DNA of 10,074 bases, from the NCBI GenBank assembly GCA_900540145.1, contig UQEW01000068.1, forward strand, positions 1 through 10,074. The letters run 5' to 3'. The stretch is from an uncultured Eubacteriales bacterium. GTDB lineage: Bacteria > Bacillota > Clostridia > Peptostreptococcales > Anaerovoracaceae. This document shows positions 7,440 to 10,074 of this stretch, in pieces; position 1 is the first letter of the stretch, and every line of letters begins with the position of its first letter. The notes under the pieces are model-generated. The model was not told where the DNA came from, did not search any database, and worked only from the letters and a program-made list of their open reading frames with translations. Both the position numbers and the translations under genes were made by a program.

Positions 7440-7871
7440 TTAGAATTTCTTTTCCTGTTCTGATCTTGGTTTTTTAACTACGCAAGTTCCTGTACCATCG
7501 CATACAAGTACAGGCGGATTGAGAACTTCGAACCAGTCTTCTTTTGAATGATTAGCTATTACCTTGTAAATTCTGTAGCCATAAGTTCTTGAACGATTGC
7601 CTTCGCTTTCAAGCCAAAGGATAACTTCAATAGTATCTCCGGCAAATAAGCTTGCACGGAAATTACAATTCAAATTAACAAGCAGAGATCCATCGCCATT
7701 GTCTCTTCTCACAGTGAAATCAGTAAGAGCGTCTACGGCGAAAGCAACAATTTGAGGTCCGGAATACATGCCTTCAGCATAATGAGTTCCTTCATTGTTG
7801 GTCTTGTAGCGAAGTCTTATTTCTTTTACTTCAGGACCATAATCGTTGACGATTTCGAATTCTCTTTCCAT
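7440..7871 (-). CDS. Hot-dog-fold 3-aminoacyl-CoA ammonia-lyase-like protein
   Basis: A 143-residue protein. From memory it lines up end to end with Clostridium propionicum beta-alanyl-CoA ammonia-lyase and with 3-aminobutyryl-CoA ammonia-lyase (Kal) of lysine fermentation. The shared pattern is (A/T)HY (29-31), a Gly about eight residues on (38), GD.(I/M)E (78-82), a GN.S block (91-94) leading to KV (103-104), and PPVL.C..TG (119-128). Those enzymes remove ammonia from a 3-amino-acyl-CoA to give a 2-enoyl-CoA. The DAHY.GN.V.GA segment of known members is changed here (GTHYAEGMYSG), so the substrate may differ. I start at the ATG at 7871-7869, because a strong AGGAGG (7887-7882) lies 10 nt before it. 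An earlier in-frame ATG at 7892 would put that site inside the coding region. The gene stands between the transporter and a terminator-like hairpin. A thioesterase or dehydratase of the same fold is the alternative. Confidence 0.78.
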   Translation of the reverse strand: MEREFEIVNDYGPEVKEIRLRYKTNNEGTHYAEGMYSGPQIVAFAVDALTDFTVRRDNGDGSLLVNLNCNFRASLFAGDTIEVILWLESEGNRSRTYGYRIYKVIANHSKEDWFEVLNPPVLVCDGTGTCVVKKPRSEQEKKF

Positions 7872-7896
7872 AGTTAAAATTCCTCCTAGCATTTAA

Positions 7897-7902
7897 ATTA
7901 TA
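7897..7902 (-). promoter_or_regulatory. Candidate -10 box for the lyase gene
   Basis: A perfect TATAAT on the minus strand, 25 nt before the lyase start codon. It would place a transcript start near 7890, just ahead of the AGGAGG. No good -35 element is seen at the right distance (best match TTATAA with a 16-nt spacer), so this may be chance in AT-rich DNA. Together with the hairpin behind nhaC it would let the lyase be made independently of the transporter. Confidence 0.3.
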
Positions 7903-7956
7903 TATGAGATACGGTCATTTATAACGGCCGATATCTTCAAAGCCAGTCTTATGCAA

Positions 7957-7985
7957 GTTCGGAAGCCGCAATGCGGCTTCCGAAC
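7957..7985 (-). repeat. Perfect 13-bp hairpin downstream of the transporter gene
   Basis: The arms GTTCGGAAGCCGC and GCGGCTTCCGAAC are exact reverse complements around a 3-nt loop, starting 25 nt after the nhaC stop codon. It is GC-rich and very stable but is followed by TTGCATAA rather than a run of T, so intrinsic termination would be weak. It may protect the 3' end of the transporter mRNA or give partial termination before the lyase gene. Confidence 0.75.
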
Positions 7986-8009
7986 CACGCGTTTATTAAA
8001 TTATGTTTT

Positions 8010-9575
8010 TTAGCCCTTTACAGTACCGTAATGCTTCTTCATGTATGCCTTGTGAGCAACAAAAGCAAACAGCCATGAACCTAAGATGGTAATAACCATT
8101 CCGATTAATCCTGAAGGAATAAGTCCAACAGTATCAGACAGCAGACCAACCTCTATGAAGGCGATAGCAGAAGCTCCTGCTACGCATACAGCATAAGGCA
8201 GCTGAGTTCTTACATGAGCCAGATGGTTGCAGCTTGAACCCATTGAAGACAGTACAGTCGTATCGGATATAGGTGAGCAGTGGTCTCCGAAGATACCGCC
8301 AGCGATTACAAGACCGATAGCAGGCTCAATAGGAGCTCCTATAGCGTAAGCCAAAGGAATTGAAATCGGCAGGTAAATAGCGAAGGTTCCCCATGAAGTA
8401 CCTGTACAGAATGCTGTAAATGAACATACTATGAACATTACAACATACAGCATGGTAGGAGTCAGGAAGTCCTGAGTCAGGTTAACCATATAAGCTGTAG
8501 TACCTACAGCGTCGCAAACGTCGCCGATGGACCATGCCAGTACCAGGATGCAGCAGCATTCCATCATGTTGGCAAATCCGTGAGTTGTAGCAGCGATAGC
8601 TTCTTTTATAGTGTAAACCTTATCCTTGATGGTGTAGATAGCAGCAACTACTGTAGCGATAGCAAACGCAGTTACAAGAGCTTTCATGGAAGCGGCGTTG
8701 GCCATAGCATCAGCCAGTCCTCTTTCAGGGAAGCCGCCTGTCCAGAGCAGTCCGCCGAAGATGAATACTACCAGAACGATTAGAGGCACTACCATGGAAG
8801 ACAGCTTAGGAGTTGCTCCCTCAGGAATAACAACTTCTCTTGTCAGAGCTTCTGTAGCGTCTTCGTCAGCGATAACCTTGCCAGTTTCAGACGCTCTCTT
8901 TTCAGCTTTTTCCATAGGGCCAAAGTCAAATCCTGTAACAGCGATGAAGTATACCAGGATTACAGCGCCTACGGTGTAGAACATGAACGGAATGGATCTG
9001 TTGAACATAACGATTCCGTTTACATCCATACCAATAGATTCAAACTGCTGATTCATGATGGACAGAATGTATGCGCCCCATGAAGTAAAGAAGAACATGG
9101 AAGGCATAGTTGCTGACGTAGCGTCAACTATGTAAGCCAGCTTTTCTCTTGAAACCTTCATCTTGTCAGTCAGCGGCTTGAATACAGGTCCGATGAGTAC
9201 AGGGTTAGTGGAGTCTGAGAAGAATATAATCGTTCCGCCCAGAGCCGCCATAACCTGAGCTCCCTTTGGTCCTTTTATCTTTCTTGCCAGTGTGTCGGCA
9301 AATACTCTTGCTCCGCCGCCTGTCTCAAGCAGATATGAGAAAGATCCGCAGAACACTACCATTATAATAACTGCAGCGTTATCAGGATTTCCTAAAGCGT
9401 TGAACGTATAGTCCGCGAATGCGGAGTATAATCCTGTGATAGGATTATAATTGTTCACCAGTGTAGCTCCTACCCATACAGCCACAAACAGAGAAACGAG
9501 AACCTGTTTAGTAGCCATTGCCAAGATAATCGCTAGAAGTGGTGGTAATAAACTTAAAATACCAATAGTTTCCAT
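8010..9575 (-). CDS. nhaC: NhaC-family sodium-coupled antiporter/carrier, probable amino acid transporter of the pathway
   Basis: A 521-residue, highly hydrophobic membrane protein with roughly ten to twelve transmembrane segments and a hydrophilic loop at about residues 218-257. GDHCSPISDTT (430-440) is the clearest NhaC-family mark. FSDSTNP (119-125) and GTSWGTFAIYLP (392-403) are further conserved polar breaks in membrane helices. The family was named for Na+/H+ exchange, but members also move organic acids and amino acids. Standing first in this cluster behind the regulated leader, it most likely imports the substrate or exchanges it for a product or ammonium; that is inference. The start is supported by AGGAG 8 nt before the ATG. 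A CCC cluster (340-342) follows Met-Glu in a membrane segment. The family is certain; the transported substrate is unknown. Confidence 0.9.
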   Translation of the reverse strand: METIGILSLLPPLLAIILAMATKQVLVSLFVAVWVGATLVNNYNPITGLYSAFADYTFNALGNPDNAAVIIMVVFCGSFSYLLETGGGARVFADTLARKIKGPKGAQVMAALGGTIIFFSDSTNPVLIGPVFKPLTDKMKVSREKLAYIVDATSATMPSMFFFTSWGAYILSIMNQQFESIGMDVNGIVMFNRSIPFMFYTVGAVILVYFIAVTGFDFGPMEKAEKRASETGKVIADEDATEALTREVVIPEGATPKLSSMVVPLIVLVVFIFGGLLWTGGFPERGLADAMANAASMKALVTAFAIATVVAAIYTIKDKVYTIKEAIAATTHGFANMMECCCILVLAWSIGDVCDAVGTTAYMVNLTQDFLTPTMLYVVMFIVCSFTAFCTGTSWGTFAIYLPISIPLAYAIGAPIEPAIGLVIAGGIFGDHCSPISDTTVLSSMGSSCNHLAHVRTQLPYAVCVAGASAIAFIEVGLLSDTVGLIPSGLIGMVITILGSWLFAFVAHKAYMKKHYGTVKG

Positions 9576-9583
9576 AATTTTTT

Positions 9584-9641
9584 CTCCTAGTTACTAATAC
9601 TTTTAAAATTAATCCAACTACTTATTTACTTTCTAACTAAG
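9584..9641 (-). promoter_or_regulatory. Possible Shine-Dalgarno sequestering pair before nhaC
   Basis: In the leader, CUUAGUUA (9641-9634) can pair over 8 bp (one G-U) with UAACUAGG (9593-9586), which includes the GG of the AGGAG ribosome site (9588-9584). The upstream strand lies 13 nt after the last leader hairpin, the position expected for a switching element. The pairing potential is visible; any regulatory use is inference, and short AU-rich matches arise easily by chance. Confidence 0.35.
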
Positions 9642-9654
9642 TATTTGTATGTTC

Positions 9655-9779
9655 GCTGAAACATCAGTTTCAGCATGGCTCTGTATTTATACGAAGTTTG
9701 CTGCAAGTCCTTCAAATACAGAGAGTTTGCAATACCAAAGTCATTTCCGCTTTAGCATTGCAGGTTGAGATAAATCCCA
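9655..9779 (-). ncRNA. Structured 5' leader of nhaC: four consecutive hairpins, class not recognised
   Basis: Read in the transcribed direction there are four hairpins. The first (9779-9766) is UGGGA/UCUCA with a UUUA loop. The second (9762-9728) is a continuous 13-bp stem with two G-U pairs and a 9-nt loop. The third (9723-9679) has 10 perfect pairs (CUCUGUAUUU with AAAUACAGAG), then a GAAG/CUUC inner stem. The fourth (9674-9655) has 8 perfect pairs (GCUGAAAC with GUUUCAGC) and a UGAU loop. GCAGC in the third loop could pair with GCUGC upstream (near 9800). None is followed by a T-run, so transcription termination is not indicated. I do not recognise a T-box, lysine, glycine or c-di-GMP motif. 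Sodium- or lithium-sensing leaders precede some Na+ transporter genes in other bacteria, but I cannot match this to them. Confidence 0.5.
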
Positions 9780-9826
9780 GCCTTTACCAAACAGCAGCTT
9801 AAGTGTGTCAGCCGGCGTATCAGAAT

Positions 9827-9855
9827 ATTATTGCCTTACTTCATTTATATCCCAA
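9827..9855 (-). promoter_or_regulatory. Candidate sigma-A promoter inside the leader
   Basis: TTGGGA (9855-9850) and AATAAT (9832-9827) are separated by exactly 17 nt. They match the -35 box at 4 of 6 and the -10 box at 5 of 6 positions. The predicted start near 9820 would begin the transcript just ahead of the structured hairpins, so both promoters would carry the folded leader. Moderate evidence only, because the region is AT-rich. Confidence 0.4.
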
Positions 9856-9965
9856 GATGTCACCCTAAAAATCAGTCAGAATAAAATAATAATTATAAGC
9901 TTTATAAGGCCATATTCGATAAATTTAAACTTTTAGCACGCTTGCATAATTAAGTTGCGGTTTGA

Positions 9966-10017
9966 TATCAACATTTTTAAAAATGGCATGCCTCCTTTCA
10001 CCTCAAAACTGTTGATA
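9966..10017 (-). repeat. Inverted repeat at the predicted 5' end of the transcript, enclosing an orphan ribosome site
   Basis: TATCAACA (10017-10010) and TGTTGATA (9973-9966) are perfect 8-bp complements. The first arm begins at the start point predicted from the sigma-54 promoter. Between them is AAAGGAGG (9998-9991), an excellent ribosome site, but the next ATG (9989) is only 1 nt away and opens an 18-codon frame. The repeat could be a 5' stem that stabilises the mRNA or a DNA operator. No convincing peptide is seen. Confidence 0.45.
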
Positions 10018-10027
10018 CAATATATAT

Positions 10028-10043
10028 TGCAAAAAATGTGCCA
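10028..10043 (-). promoter_or_regulatory. Sigma-54 (RpoN) promoter, -24/-12 type
   Basis: The minus strand reads TGGCAC, five bases, then TTGCA. This matches the sigma-54 consensus with the required GG-to-GC spacing. Transcription should start near 10016-10017 and run into the leader of nhaC. Sigma-54 promoters need an enhancer-binding activator, and in Clostridia such activators commonly control amino acid fermentation operons. The activator gene and its upstream binding sites would lie beyond the right end of the window. Confidence 0.8.
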
Positions 10044-10074
10044 AAAATCCTCCACTCTTTTAACAAAAAGTATC

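Larger units (their letters stand above)
9576..10074. other. Long non-coding region upstream of nhaC
   Basis: No open frame of convincing length or composition exists here on either strand. The stretch 9856-9965, between the 5' inverted repeat and the candidate sigma-A promoter, is very AT-rich and I see nothing definite in it. The right-most 30 bases, upstream of the sigma-54 box, show no clear activator site. Confidence 0.6.

Noticed and set aside
7872..7892. Longer N-terminus of the lyase-like gene starting at ATG 7892
   Set aside because: The seven extra codons contain the AGGAGG ribosome site itself; the ATG at 7871 is correctly spaced and gives the usual family length.
8686..8979. Plus-strand open frame of 97 codons opposite nhaC, and similar plus-strand frames throughout
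   Set aside because: They lie wholly inside well-supported minus-strand genes, resemble no known family and have no convincing ribosome sites.
3723..9575. Canonical lysine fermentation (kam) cluster
   Set aside because: No lysine 2,3-aminomutase, beta-lysine mutase, Kdd or Kce homologue is in the window; the dehydrogenase here is saccharopine-dehydrogenase-like, not Kdd.
9655..9674. Perfect 8-bp hairpin before nhaC as an intrinsic terminator (attenuator)
   Set aside because: The sequence after the stem (GAACATAC) has no T-run.
1..10074. CRISPR arrays, insertion sequences, tRNA or rRNA genes, phage genes
   Set aside because: No spaced direct repeats, transposase-like frames, tRNA-like folds or conserved rRNA sequence were seen on either strand.

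Overview
The window looks like a piece of an anaerobic, amino-acid-fermenting Clostridia-type chromosome, perhaps close to the Aminipila/Emergencia/Anaerovorax group. The grounds are moderately AT-rich DNA, strong AGGAGG ribosome binding sites, an acyl-CoA dehydrogenase with its own electron-transfer flavoprotein, and a sigma-54 promoter. The organism is an inference; no rRNA or other marker is present. Every gene lies on the minus strand, so transcription runs from base 10074 towards base 1.

Right end (about 9576-10074): a 0.5 kb region with no convincing gene. It holds a near-consensus sigma-54 promoter (10028-10043), a possible sigma-A promoter (9827-9855), and a leader of up to about 440 nt. 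The part of the leader nearest the gene folds into four consecutive hairpins. It also contains an element that could pair with the Shine-Dalgarno sequence of the first gene. Next come an NhaC-family sodium-coupled transporter (8010-9575), a perfect 13-bp hairpin, and a small hot-dog-fold protein resembling beta-alanyl-CoA / 3-aminobutyryl-CoA ammonia-lyases (7440-7871). A terminator-like hairpin follows (7402-7433).

Main operon (7350 down to 1, continuing past the window): two class III CoA-transferase genes overlapping by 4 nt, a MalY/PatB-type PLP enzyme, a saccharopine-dehydrogenase-like oxidoreductase, a short-chain acyl-CoA dehydrogenase, EtfB and the N-terminal part of EtfA. The first CoA-transferase has Asn where the catalytic Asp of the family should be, while its partner keeps the Asp. 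This suggests a heteromeric enzyme with one non-catalytic subunit.

Taken together (inference): an amino acid enters through the NhaC-type carrier and is processed by the PLP enzyme and/or the saccharopine-dehydrogenase-like enzyme. A beta-amino acid is converted to its CoA thioester by the CoA-transferase pair, loses ammonia through the hot-dog lyase to give a 2-enoyl-CoA, and is reduced by the acyl-CoA dehydrogenase with EtfAB. The saturated acyl-CoA can then donate CoA to the next substrate molecule. The logic is that of beta-alanine fermentation in Clostridium propionicum or the end of lysine fermentation. However, the gene set (two class III CoA-transferases, a MalY-like enzyme, a saccharopine-dehydrogenase-like enzyme, no lysine aminomutase in view) matches no pathway I can name, and the substrate is unknown.
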